Under the pieces are notes generated by a model that saw nothing but the letters and a program-made list of their open reading frames with translations, ran no database searches and was not told the origin of the DNA. From Kalaharituber pfeilii (Eukaryota; Ascomycota; Pezizomycetes; Pezizales; Pezizaceae), in contig WHUZ01000164.1 in the NCBI GenBank assembly GCA_015179045.1, positions 1 to 59,523 of the forward strand: DNA of 59,523 bases. The letters are read 5' to 3'. Shown here piece by piece: positions 41,450 through 51,289 of the stretch (the stretch's first letter is position 1; every line of letters begins with the position of its first letter). Made by a program: the position numbers and the translations under genes.

Positions 41450-42190
41450 TAGATGTAATGCACAATCTTCTGTATGAAAGAGTGAAGGCAGAAAGAGTAG
41501 ATCTTAAGGAAGAATATGGCCTGGCAAGAAGGCAGCTTAAGAATATCCAGCTCTTTACCAGAATCAAATGCAGGAATTACTATGGAGAGGAGGAATTGGA
41601 CTCTACCAAAACCAAATTAAACATCTACTCCACCTATGCGTATTGTGGATACGCAAACAGAGCAACTGGTATATGCAGAAGCAGCTGCCCAAATCTCCAC
41701 AGCTCCCCGAGGATTAGGCTGGCCCCTCCACCTCACTCAGCACTATGAAGAAAGATCCACCTGCCTGTGCCAAAGGAAAGACCACCACTTCTAGGGCCAC
41801 TTCTCCCACAAAGAGCAAGCCCCAAAAACGCCAGACCTATGACCTGCCACTTCAGCAATAGTAGTTCATGGGATAGCAGTGACCTAGAGGCTGAGGAATG
41901 TTCGGAAGTGGTTCGAGATAGACAATGAACTGAGCACAAAAATCTCTGGGGCTCGATGGCTGTTGCAGCAAGAGAGGAGGAAGGGAAAGATAACTAGTTC
42001 TGTTGTTGTTTATCTGATGGGGGCAGGTAGGACTAGTCAAATACCAGAGACTCTGCGCATCGGTGGAAAGAAGCACAGATGGGATGTGTATCACTGGGAT
42101 AGGGGCGAAATGTCTCTGTCCAGTCAATGTTTTGACTGTACATATGCAGGGATAATTGACGCTAGCCATATATATAAAGTGAACGACTAA
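41450..42190 (+). pseudogene. Diverged half-LINE ORF1-like sequence
   Basis: The N-terminal part reads VMHNLLYERVKAERVDLKEE; the C-terminal part ISGARWLLQQERRKGKITSS, VVVYLMGAGRT, LRIGGKKHRWDVYHWDRG is clearly the RRM-like domain and resembles the tail-B version (ITKKLGKVREW...DWDR). Stops and frame changes separate the pieces. It may represent a third half-LINE lineage; no tail or TSD was found. Confidence 0.55.
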
Positions 42191-42866
42191 TCTACTGGTC
42201 TGTACTCCAACCCCATGCCCAGACCCATGCTCGGAATGCAAGGATGGATTGAAAATCTCGAAACGCGGAAAAAAATGTGCACACTGCTTCTCTTTCCCAC
42301 CGGTATTGCTTCAGCGAAAATGTCCTCATCTCTCCTACGTGCCTGTGAAATCATTGCCGCTATCCCAGAAATATATTTAAAAAGCCTGAGAAAAGTGAAA
42401 GACACAGGCAAAATCCGAGTGCTGCGAAAACACTCCTGCAAGCTTGTGCCTTTTCTCAAGGCTTCTTGATTTCAGTAGCAAGTGATTTAGAGCAATGCGG
42501 AAGAATCTGGTATAGATGTGTCCACTATATTGATACACCTCGCAATCACCATGGATTAACAGCCACTGTTGCGGCCCACAAAGGATATTTCGGAAAGGAT
42601 ATTAAGATAGTGATGGTATCAGCAAGACTGAAGCTGGAAAAATGCTTCATCAACGAGCAAGTTTTGGTAAGTCAATTATCAGTATATCTATGTAGTTTAG
42701 AGGTTAAGCATTTAGGGACGGCAGCATCGGCGCTTGGCTGCAAATGGGAGGTATATGTATCCCCACAGAAATTGCGGACAGCCACGGATGGTAGCATTCA
42801 GAAGGAGTGGCCCATGGGAGTGAAGGAACTTGACCACACTCATAAGACGGCTGAAAGTCCTTTGGA
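42191..42866. other. Unassigned sequence with decayed coding look
   Basis: Two short plus-strand readings (42215-42469, 42466-42942) abut in different frames; I recognise no domain. Could be an old gene or repeat. Confidence 0.35.
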
Positions 42867-43169
42867 TTTTTTTTTTTTTTTTTTTTTTTTTTATTTCATT
42901 ACTCGCTTGCCGCCCTATGGGCTATGGCGAGGTATTTATTAACTCAAAAACAAAAGACTAAACACTAATTACATGTATTGCCCGCGTGTCCTTCGTGATG
43001 CGGGTAGAACCCAGAGTCGTGTCTGTGGCCTTCCTACTTCCTTCCCCTGTCTGTCTCGTACACGTTTGTCTTCAACCACCTTCCTCCGAGACTAACTTTC
43101 CCGATTTCCGTTGGTGTCTCCAGGTAAACTACCACGGAACTTGTCTTCTTACCCTCTTCAAGTAGGATT
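42867..43169 (-). mobile_element. Tail-A half-LINE 3' fragment
   Basis: The minus strand reads TILLEEGKKTSSVVVYLETP, TEIGKVSLGGRWLKTNVYET then DRGRK and stop, with the CCCGC...GCGGG 3'-UTR hairpin, tail A (CTCGCC...GCGAG) and poly(T). It abuts the 5' end of LINE-B; no TSD is visible. Confidence 0.8.
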
Positions 43170-43620
43170 GTCCACCGACAACAACTTTTCCAGGACGAGT
43201 GCTTGGTCGTAACTCCACGACCAGACGCTCCCCCGAGACCCAAATCACATCAAAGCGAAGCCCAGGACCGCCTGGCAAAGATTATCGACTTTGTTTGCAG
43301 AATATCGAACTTCTAAATCCCTTCCCCCACGAAACACGTTTTTACGACTTCGTGAGAGGAATTCTCATCCAAAACTATCGCGACCCGGGGGCCTTGCACC
43401 ATTGGTGCCAACGCACCCGGATTCTAGGACAACACTCTCAAGAGGTGTGGGTACACGGCAGAAGATCGTTACCGCTTTCGGAAACCGGCAGGAGAGATCG
43501 GAGCGATCAACACAGCCACACGGGAGACACGTCTCGTGAGAATCGGACCTATCAGGGACGACAGGGCCTCAGCCACGGACTGAGGCGCAGCAAGGGAATA
43601 GCGGAGGACGGGTAGAGAAA

Positions 43621-45180
43621 GTGTCGGGCTCAACGGGAGAAATGTTGGCAGGTTTCGGGAAGAGGAAGGGGGGTCTTAAGGGGTACAAGGGAAAGGGCAT
43701 CGGGATCTTTGGTCCGTGCCCGCCGGGACAATGGGGAAAGAGAAGCACGGCGATTCATGGGGAGAGGCAATACACCTTGGAGGAGGTGACGAGCTGGGAG
43801 GGAGAGGACTTTTTTAAGAGAAAGGGGGAGGCGGGAGAACCAGGAGAAGGGAGAACGGTGGGGGAATTGCTGGTCGAAGCATCCCAGAGGACAAACGCGT
43901 GGGAAGGAAAGAGGGTAGAAGAGGGGGAAGTTCTATCGTTGATGAATTTGATGGTAGAAGTGGAAAAGAAGATGATAGAAAAGGGGGAGGAGGTGATCAC
44001 CTTCGGGAGCCAGGACTTGAGAGATCCGGAGAAGAGGAGGTTCATTAGGCACCTATTGACAGAGTGCTTGTTGGGAAAGGAACAAGACGAAGAAGAGTTG
44101 GACAGGGAACTCAAAGAGAGGGAGGTGGAAATGATACAGATGTGGGAGGAAAACGGTGAGGAATGCAGGGGAACGATCACGGTGAAGAATCTCAGCACGG
44201 GGGTGACGGCCCGAAGGGTCATCGACACACCGAGGAAGAAGAAAGGAAGGGGAGGGATGGTAAGGGAAGAGGGGTCGCCGTCAAGGAAGGGGAACATCAG
44301 TAAATGGGCCCCGAGCCTGGAAGAAGTGGGGGAAGGAAGGGAGGGAGTGAGCCCATATTGGGACGAAGAGTATGAGCCGAAAAGAAACTTGTTTGGGACA
44401 CCGGCGCCGGAGAAGAGGGGGTTTCTGAGCTTGGGGACGATCGAGGATTCACAGCCAGAAGGAGTAACCCCGGAGCCGAGATTCGAGGTAGCGGCAACAC
44501 AACAAGTGGCACCGGCAGTGCCAATAATCCCGGTCGTGGACCTGACGGAGGTCACACAGACCCAGGAGGAGGGAGTAGAAGATACGCAGGCGGGGGAAAC
44601 GGAGATGGGGGAAGGGGGGGAAGAGATGCAAGAAGGGGAGGAGGGGGAGGAGGATGAAGAGATGGGAGATGAAGAGGAGATGAGCGTGGAGGAAGGATTG
44701 GTAGACGCGGCGATCATTTTCTTGAGAAGGGCCCAGATGTGGGAGGTCAACGAAAAGGAGAAGGGGAAGAGGGCGAGGGGGAAAGTCACGAAGAAGGTAC
44801 GAAAGGCAGAGAATGGAGTAGCGAAATTAATGGACGGCTGCCTAGGGTACACGTGGCAAGAGTTTATAAAGGAGGCGGGAGAACAGGATAGGAAGGGCAA
44901 GGGTCTGTGGGTGGCGGAGGAGCAGTTGACAGAGAATAAGGCAAAGGGGATGAGAATGTGGGCAGACGACGTACAGAAGAACGTCGACTCCGGAGAAGAT
45001 AAGGGGATGGCGGAGAGAGTGAAAAGGTTGGAGGATATGGTCGTTAGCATCCACGCGCATATGGGACTGCAACGACGGAGGAGAAGGACAGGGCGGAGAA
45101 AAAAGAGACGGCAGGTAGAGAGAGAAAATAGGGAGAAGGAAAATGGAGAGGGAAAGGCAAGCGGAGGCGAGGAAGATTAA
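43621..45180 (+). CDS. LINE-B ORF1, N-terminal part (519 aa)
   Basis: Open from MSGSTGEMLAGFGKRKGGLK. A basic N-terminus is followed by a very acidic middle (EGGEEMQEGEEGEEDEEMGD) and a Lys/Glu-rich end (DMVVSIHAHMGL, REKENGEGKAS). LINE ORF1 proteins bind the element RNA; this part lacks the RNA-binding domains, which follow in other frames to 46424. An opposite-strand reading of 431 codons is only the mirror of this biased composition. The reading may therefore be a truncated form of a longer ORF1. Confidence 0.7.
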   Translation: MSGSTGEMLAGFGKRKGGLKGYKGKGIGIFGPCPPGQWGKRSTAIHGERQYTLEEVTSWEGEDFFKRKGEAGEPGEGRTVGELLVEASQRTNAWEGKRVEEGEVLSLMNLMVEVEKKMIEKGEEVITFGSQDLRDPEKRRFIRHLLTECLLGKEQDEEELDRELKEREVEMIQMWEENGEECRGTITVKNLSTGVTARRVIDTPRKKKGRGGMVREEGSPSRKGNISKWAPSLEEVGEGREGVSPYWDEEYEPKRNLFGTPAPEKRGFLSLGTIEDSQPEGVTPEPRFEVAATQQVAPAVPIIPVVDLTEVTQTQEEGVEDTQAGETEMGEGGEEMQEGEEGEEDEEMGDEEEMSVEEGLVDAAIIFLRRAQMWEVNEKEKGKRARGKVTKKVRKAENGVAKLMDGCLGYTWQEFIKEAGEQDRKGKGLWVAEEQLTENKAKGMRMWADDVQKNVDSGEDKGMAERVKRLEDMVVSIHAHMGLQRRRRRTGRRKKRRQVERENREKENGEGKASGGEED

Positions 45181-46424
45181 GAAGAGGGCGGAGGAACAGA
45201 AGAAGGCGGAAGAGGAGGAGGAACGCAAGCAGAAGGCAGCGGTCGAGGCGCACAAACACCTTAGACGCACAGCAGAAGATCAGGAAGAGAGAGCTTCTGA
45301 TGGCCAGAGAGCTAGCGAGCAGGTTGGAGAGGGAAGCCATGGAAACGAGCAGGGAGGAGGACGAAAAGAAGGCAAGGGAGGCGAAAGAGGAAGCGGAGAG
45401 GATCGAGAGGGAGAATCGAGGTTTCCTCACGGCAGAGGTGAAGCAGGAGGGGGAAGGATGGCAGGTGATCGGGGGGAAAAAGATGAAGAAAATGCAGATC
45501 ACGTCCGAACACAAGGAGAGGGTCGTGGCAAAGGGGGAGGGCGTGGGAGAAAGAAAAGGAGAGGGGATTGAAAGTGTTTGAGCAGGCGAGGAGGGATTGG
45601 GAATCAACCGAAAAGAAGCCCATGTTCCGAGTCAGGAGGCTCAACGTAAAAGGGGAGGTGAGCGTGATGGAGAGAGTATGGGAAGTGGAGGAGGTCCCCG
45701 CGGGATGAGGAATGAGGAGGTGCTTAAGAAGTGTAATAGCATAATCAGGGCGATGTACGGGGAATACGGTGAGAGTGTGGGTGGAAAATAAAAAGGCGGT
45801 GAAATTAGTGGTAAAAAGGAGTACCAGTGCAGAAGGGGGCTGTGACGGACGCAGAGATCACGGAAATTGTGAAGAAGGAGAACCCGGAGCTGAGAGCAGG
45901 CAACCGGGGGCCGCACAGATTTGCGTGGGCACCGAACCCACAGACGGCGAGGTCGAGTTCGGTAACGTTCGAAGTGGCCGATGCAGAGGAAGCGGACAGA
46001 TTGTGCAAGGAAAGGATAATGATTTTGGGGAAGCCGAGGTGGGTGCAGCTGTGGAATCCGAAGGGGAAACAGCAGCAAGGGAGAAGACCGGAGGTAATGC
46101 AGAACTGGAGAAGGGAGGAGACCTTACCAGAAGGAATAACGAGGTCACCACCCCAGTGAATGCCCCGAAAGGACCGAAGGGGAAAGGGGGACAGGCATGG
46201 AGGGGAATCGGGGGGGAATGGGACAAACACAGGGAGCACAGAGCCAGCAAGGGAGCGGAGGGATTATATGTCTGGTGTGTAAGAAGAAGGGGCATGTGGC
46301 GAAGGAATGCGGTGATGAGGAGGCGAAGAGAGCATTCCGGGCGGTCACAGAAAAGAGAAAAGGAACGGGAGAAGCAGGGAATGAAGGGGGGAAAAGAAAG
46401 AAAGTGGAGGAGGAGGGGGGATAG
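45143..46424 (+). pseudogene. LINE-B ORF1, C-terminal part, frameshifted
   Basis: Continues ORF1 in shifting frames: coiled coil (EEQKKAEEEEERKQKAAVEA, LASRLEREAMETSREEDEKK), RFLTAEVKQ-like segment, MFRVRRLNVKGEVSVMERVW. An RRM-like part follows (VTDAEITEIVKKENPELRAG, ARSSSVTFEVADAEEADRLC, GKPRWVQLWNPKG). The knuckle CLVCKKKGHVAKEC is CxxCxxxGHxxxxC. At least three frameshifts lie between 45180 and 46270. RRM-like plus CCHC is the usual Tad1/I-clade ORF1 architecture. Confidence 0.75.
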
Positions 46425-46629
46425 TGTTCAATGCAAAAAGTCAGAAAGAAGCGGAGGAGCTAAGCGCGATCTTGCGGAAGGCAGGAACGAAGGCTAAAGG
46501 AAAGGACAGGGAGAGGAGCTGGGATGAGGAGGCAGAGGAGATGCAAGGGGTGAAGAAGGACGTGGAGGGTATCGAAGATTCCGACTGGGCACCCACCCGG
46601 GACGAGAGGACTGAAGCCCCGAAATCCAC

Positions 46630-47883
46630 ATGGTAGAGTGGAAGATAGGGTGCCAAAACGTGCAGGGCGGGGTAGCCAACACGCACGTGGCGTTGGAGTG
46701 GGCGAGTAGGGAGGGGTTCCATATCTTTTTTGTGCTAGAAGCGTGGGTGGAACGGAGAGGGGGGAGTTGGGTGACAACGACCCATCCATCTTTCGACATA
46801 AAGTCGGAGGTGAGAGGGAACGAGGGTAGTGTTACATGTCAGCAAGGGGAGGGCAGCGAAGGTGAGGGTAAGAGAAGAAGGGAAAAATTGGGTCTGGGCG
46901 GCGGTGGGGGAAAAGAGAGTGGGAGGAGTGTACGTGCAGCCCAATTGGAAGAAGGAAGAAATGGAGGAGGTGCTGGGAAGGATAGAGAAAGAATGGGATG
47001 GGAAGAGGGGGGTTATCTTGGGAGACTGGAACGCTCATCACCGAGCGTGGGGAGGGGCGGGAGTGCAGAACAACGGAAGGGGAGTGGCGGTGAAGGAGTT
47101 TTTTGAGGGGGATGGATGGGAGCTGGCCAACACGGAAGGGGAAGCGACGTGGAGGAGACAGAGGCGGGGGGAGGTACAGGAGTCGGTTATCGATCTGTGT
47201 TGGCAAAAGGGGATGGGAGAGGAGACGAAGGGGGGATGCAACAGGCGTTCCTGAGCTCGGATCATGCGGCCATAGGCATGGCGTGGGAGGATACCGAGGA
47301 AGGGGGAGGAGGGAAAAGAAAGAGAGTGAATTTCGAGGAAGTGGAGGACATGGTGGAGGACATGAAGGAATGGGATGAGAAGAAGAAAGGGGAGTGGATG
47401 GAGGGGCTGCCGGGGGAGACCCCGTACGAGAAGCTCCTGAGCCTCAAGGAGAGACATAGCAGGGAAGTGAGGGTGTGTAGGAGGAGCAAGAAGTGGTGGT
47501 CCAAGAAACTAACGGGCCTCCGGAAGAAGGTAGCGGCAGAAGGGAGAGGGGGAGTAGGTAAAGGGGCGAAGGGGATGGACCCGGAGAGGTATGAGAGATG
47601 GAAGCAAGCGAAGAGGACCCTCAAGGCGAACATCAAAAAGGAGAAAGAGGAGTGTTGGAGGGCCTTCGCAGAAGAAATGGGAGAGAAGGATCCATGGGTG
47701 GTCGCCAGGGTAGCAAAAGACCCATGGAAGGTGAAGGCGACGATGGGGAAGCTGACGGGAGAGGAGGGGGAGGATCTGAAAACGGAGCAAGACAAGTGCA
47801 AAGCACTAGTCGAGAGAAACTTTCAGTGGGAGGAGAGAGGTGGTGAGGAGGGGGGGGGAGACGGAGGAAGGGCCGGGATATAA
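46630..47883 (+). pseudogene. LINE-B ORF2 endonuclease (AP-type) region, frameshifted
   Basis: AP endonuclease nicks the target to prime cDNA synthesis. The start reads MVEWKIGCQNVQGG with FVLEAW (catalytic Glu). It then shifts frame at about 46830 (RVIL-like ILGDWNAHHRAWG, carrying the D-N pair; ESVIDLCW), and again near 47250 (LSSDHAAIGMAWE, the final SDH motif). The linker to RT (KWWSKKLTGLRKKV, KDPWVVARVAKDPW) runs to 47883. All catalytic blocks survive but lie in three frames. Confidence 0.8.
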
Positions 47884-49414
47884 GGTAGAAAAGATAGTGG
47901 GCATGCTGGAGGACGCATTGAAGGGGACGAGCAACGTGTCTGCACCAGGACCGGACGGAATTTCATACAAGCTCTTGAAGCTGGTGATGAAGACGCCGTT
48001 AGGGCGGGAGCTAATGACACAGATGGCGGAGGAGATGGCGGCGGGGAGGACTCCGGAAGAGTGGCAGTTGAGCAAGGTGGTGATGATTCCGAAACCTGGG
48101 AAAGATAAGTCGCAGGTGAAGAGTTGGAGACCAATAAACTTGATCAACTGCGTAGCGAAGCTGGGAGAGAAGGTGGTGGCAAGCGAGCTACAGAAAGCAG
48201 AGCAACTTTTCCACCGTCATCAGTTTGGCGGAAGGAAGGGACGAAACGCGGCAGAGGCGATGATGAGGGCGGTCGCCAGAACACAAAGGTGTCTTGCGAG
48301 AAAGGGGGGGGCAGTGTGGAGCCTCGACGATGTGAGGGGAGGCTTCAATAATGTGAAGGGGGAAGAGGTGCTGAAGAGGGTGAGGAGAGACAAGGGAGCA
48401 GGGAGGTGGGCGGGGTGGCTGAAGGGATTTTTTAGAGAGAGAAAGTTCACGGTGGAGTGGGACGGAGTGGTCAGGGGGGAAGGCAGAGCGAACGTGGGGG
48501 TACCTCAGGGGTCGCCCCTGTCACCAGTCATTTTTCTGATATGGCTGGCGCCGATGTTGGAAGATTTGGAGGAGACGCTAAGGAGAGAATGCCCGGAGGT
48601 GGAATGCGAAGTTCCGTCATACGTAGATGACATCAATGTAACGGCGTGGGACTGGGAAGGGGAGGTGGATCAGGAGAGACTGAGAGTGAAATTGGGAAGG
48701 ATAACGGGGAGGGTGGCGGAAAAATGGGGGGTACCGCTGGAGACAGCGAAGCATGAGGATATTGTCTTCGGCAAAGGGAAGAGAAGGAGAAAGGAGGTGG
48801 AGAGAGTGAAGTGGCTGGGAGTGATCTTTGACTCGACTCTAGACTTCGACTTCCACTGGAAGGCGAGGATAGAGAAGGCAAGGAAACTAACAGGCGCGAT
48901 GATGGGGCTGGGTGCAGGGCAGTGGGGGATGAGCCCGCGCAGCTGGAGACAGATGTACACGGGGATGATAAGGGCGGTGATGATGTGGGGGTCGGAGATA
49001 GGGTGGCGGGGACAGAAGGAGTGGAGGAGAGAGATGGAGAAGATTCAGTATCAGGTACTGAAGAAGGCTACGGGCGCTGTCCACGGAGCAGCGATGCAGA
49101 AAGTCAACTGGATCGCCGGAGTGGAGAGTGCGGAGACGGCATTAGACGCGGCACAGGCGCGGTTCGTAGCGAGGAGTATGGGGGACCCGAAGGGATGCGG
49201 AGACATCTGGACCGCGGACTTCAGGGGAGAGGGGGACGTGGAGGAGCGGGGGCGGGACTGGAAGGACTGGAGTGTGGGGTGGGCGACGCAGAAGAAGGAT
49301 GGGTTCGAGTCGGTGGCAGGGAGGGTACAGAGCACAGTTAGCTTCGTCATGCCGGAGGGGGTGGACGAGGTGTCATGGGGGGGGGATGTGCGAGAACGGA
49401 GGTGGAAGAAGTGA
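47840..49414 (+). CDS. LINE-B reverse transcriptase domain, open (about 524 aa)
   Basis: The RT copies element RNA into DNA from the nicked target. The open reading spans the RT: APGPDGISYKLLKLV, WQLSKVVMIPKPGKD, SWRPINLINCVAKLGEKVVA, FGGRKGRNAAEAMMRAV, the first catalytic Asp region SLDDVRGGFNN, GVPQGSPLSPVIFLIWLAPM, the YVDD box in PSYVDDINVTAW, KWLGVIFDSTLDF. The thumb follows (MMWGSEIGWRGQKEWRREME, ARFVARSM, WKDWSVGWATQKK). The Met at 47840 is not the biological start, since ORF2 begins in the endonuclease. The reading overlaps the previous frame by 44 bp, marking a frameshift. All RT motifs are intact, so it decayed recently. Confidence 0.88.
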   Translation: MVRRGGETEEGPGYKVEKIVGMLEDALKGTSNVSAPGPDGISYKLLKLVMKTPLGRELMTQMAEEMAAGRTPEEWQLSKVVMIPKPGKDKSQVKSWRPINLINCVAKLGEKVVASELQKAEQLFHRHQFGGRKGRNAAEAMMRAVARTQRCLARKGGAVWSLDDVRGGFNNVKGEEVLKRVRRDKGAGRWAGWLKGFFRERKFTVEWDGVVRGEGRANVGVPQGSPLSPVIFLIWLAPMLEDLEETLRRECPEVECEVPSYVDDINVTAWDWEGEVDQERLRVKLGRITGRVAEKWGVPLETAKHEDIVFGKGKRRRKEVERVKWLGVIFDSTLDFDFHWKARIEKARKLTGAMMGLGAGQWGMSPRSWRQMYTGMIRAVMMWGSEIGWRGQKEWRREMEKIQYQVLKKATGAVHGAAMQKVNWIAGVESAETALDAAQARFVARSMGDPKGCGDIWTADFRGEGDVEERGRDWKDWSVGWATQKKDGFESVAGRVQSTVSFVMPEGVDEVSWGGDVRERRWKK

Positions 49415-49489
49415 CGAGAGAAGGACGCAAAGGGGGAAGCGCGGAGGAGTGGGAGTCGTCAATCTTTTGGGCAACGCAAGGGGGGGGCG

Positions 49490-50347
49490 GTGTACACAGA
49501 TGGTAGCATGAACGAGAAGGGGAGAGTAGGAGGGGGATTCTGGAAGTGGGATGGCGGGGGGGGAGAGGAAATGGGGACGGGAGCGACGGTGTGGGATGGG
49601 GAGGTGAGAGGGATGAGGTGGGGATAGAGAAGGCGGTCCCAGCACCGGCAAACCTGGTCATCCTGACAGACTCACAGGCAGCAATCGCGGCGGTGAGGAA
49701 GGCGGGGAGATTGGGGAAAGCACGAACCGGAGACCTGAGGAGAGTGGTGGATGCAGTCGCGGAGAGAAGGAAAAAAGGGGGGACGTTAAGCTGATGTGGG
49801 TGAAGGCGCACATCGGTATCGCCGGCAACGAGGCGGCGGACGTCGAAGCGAAGAGGGCGGCGGACAGGGTAGGGAGGTCGGTGGTAACAGAAGGGGGGCT
49901 GCGGCAGAAGTGGAAGCGACTGCGCGCGGCGGAGAGAAAGGAAAGGGGGTACGGGGGGGCGCAGTGATGGAGTGGAGAAGGGGGGCCGCAACGGCTTTCA
50001 CGAGACTGAGAACGGGAAAGGGGATGGGGAAGGAGTGGGAGGTAAGGATCGGGAAAGCGATGGAGGGGAGCGTATGTGAGTGCGGGGAAAGACAAACGGC
50101 GGACCACCTGGCGTTCAGGTGTGAGGAGGTGGAGTACTTGAAGGATGGGGAAGGTGGGAGGATATCGATGACAAAAGTGGATGGTGGAACAGGAGAATGG
50201 GGAGATGGTGAATACGCTGGGAGAGTTTTTCGGTTCGCTGAAGGTGTAGGGGGAGGGGGCGAATTTCCGTTTGTTAGTAGGTGGCGGGGGAAGAAAGATG
50301 TAGCTATTTTTAAAGTGCCTCGGGGAAGTGGGGCGGGGAGGGGTTGA
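49490..50347 (+). pseudogene. LINE-B RNase H and C-terminal zinc-knuckle, frameshifted
   Basis: Pieces in order: AVYTDGSMNEKG, VWDGEVRGMR, NLVILTDSQAAIAAVRKAG, LMWVKAHIGIAGNEAADVEA, then MEWRRGAATAFTRLRTGKGM and CECGERQTADHLAFRC (CxC...HxxxxC). The final frame ends at 50347, followed by a ~75-nt 3' UTR and tail B. At least three frameshifts. Confidence 0.82.
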
Positions 50348-50487
50348 TGTTTTCGTTTGTAGAGATGGCGGTGGAAGATTCAGGTAGAAAAGCCTGCCTC
50401 CGGGCTTTGAGGGTCTAGACCCAGGGGCCCTGCCATGGCGAACAGCTACAAGCGGGGTCATGTGATAGAAAAAAAAAAAAAAAAAAA

Positions 50488-51265
50488 CCCTTGTAGCTGC
50501 ATGCTCTCTCGCCAGAATAAGTTGATACTGCACAATTTCTTGCTGGAATGTGAGTTCTTTTTCTACATCTTGGAGCTCACTGGCGACTTGTTGAAACAGT
50601 GCCTTGATTATCATTGAGGTACCTATGCCATCAGCAAGCTTTTAGCATTCTTTGTCGCATTTTAAAGTCAAACGCTTGTTCGGTGAGCTTACTTGACCTG
50701 CGTAAGAAAGCAAGGGCGCGTGTGCAGAACTCCACTGTTTTAGCGAAGTACTCAAAGACTGCCTCTTGAAGACCTAGATGGTACGGCCACACGTCCTGAA
50801 ATTCCTTGAATATGGGGCATATCTTTCCACCCTCTCCAACAACTTCGTGAGAGCGCTAAAGTACTGCGTGAAGTTTTGGGCTGTCTGCTCCACCCTCTCA
50901 GTATCCGTGAACTGCTATGTTATATTTGTGCAAATTGACTCATCCGATGCGTTAGAGATACGTACCAGTAACAAAATCTTGACACTTCCCCACACCAACG
51001 CAGAAATAAATGCATTGTGTTGAATCATTGTATCCACTATATTGGAGAATTGTTGGACTGATTGCAAAAATGCTTCACAGCGGTTAATTCTGTTCACCGG
51101 AACTCTTGCATCTTGCAAGGCTTTGGTCAGTTCTAGAATGTCGCCCGGGTTTCGATCTGGTTAAGCGTAACCCGTTCATCCGGTGCCAAAGACTGGCTAA
51201 AAGCATCCACAGCAGCAATCAAATGGTTCCGCCCAGTTTGAGGTAGCCTAAACAATTGATAGTTA
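50488..51265 (-). pseudogene. Fragment of a fungal NACHT/NLR-like protein, N-terminal region
   Basis: Read from 51265 downward: HLIAAVDAFSQSLAPDERVT, then after a 1-nt shift ILELTKALQDARVPVNRINR, NIVDTMIQHNAFISALVWGS, VKILLLV. A plausible 52-bp intron (GTACGT...CTAAC...TAG) follows, then FTQYFSALTKLLERVERY. After another shift come IFKEFQDVWPYHLGLQEAVF and EYFAKTVEFCTRALAFLRR, and after a second probable intron IIKALFQQVASELQDVEKEL, EIVQYQLILAREHAATR. The W(G/A)S(V/I)K motif and the coiled-coil end are typical of the conserved N-terminal region of fungal NACHT/ankyrin proteins. The gene is cut at 50488 by LINE-B; the nucleotide-binding domain is missing from the window. Confidence 0.7.
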
Positions 51266-51289
51266 TCAGTTTTCGGGTTTGTGATGTTA

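Larger units (their letters stand above)
43170..50487 (+). mobile_element. Near full-length LINE-B, Tad1-like (7.3 kb)
   Basis: The 5' end (about 43170, GTCCACCGACAACAACTTTT) aligns with the first ~70 nt of both half-LINE families, so I take it as the true element start. The order is 5' UTR (~450 nt), ORF1 (acidic/coiled coil, RRM-like part, CCHC knuckle), and ORF2 with AP-type endonuclease, RT, RNase H and a C-terminal zinc-knuckle. The 3' UTR carries tail B (CCCTGC...GCGGGG) and 19 A close it. The plus strand is strongly purine-rich. Frameshifts in ORF1 and in the EN and RNase H parts mean it cannot be autonomous now, but RT is open. No TSD: the left side is a half-LINE fragment and the right side the NLR-like pseudogene, so the locus was rearranged. 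Confidence 0.9.

Noticed and set aside
43755..45050. 431-codon minus-strand open reading frame
   Set aside because: It is the mirror of the strongly purine-biased LINE-B ORF1 and has a Ser/Pro/Leu-rich composition without any domain.
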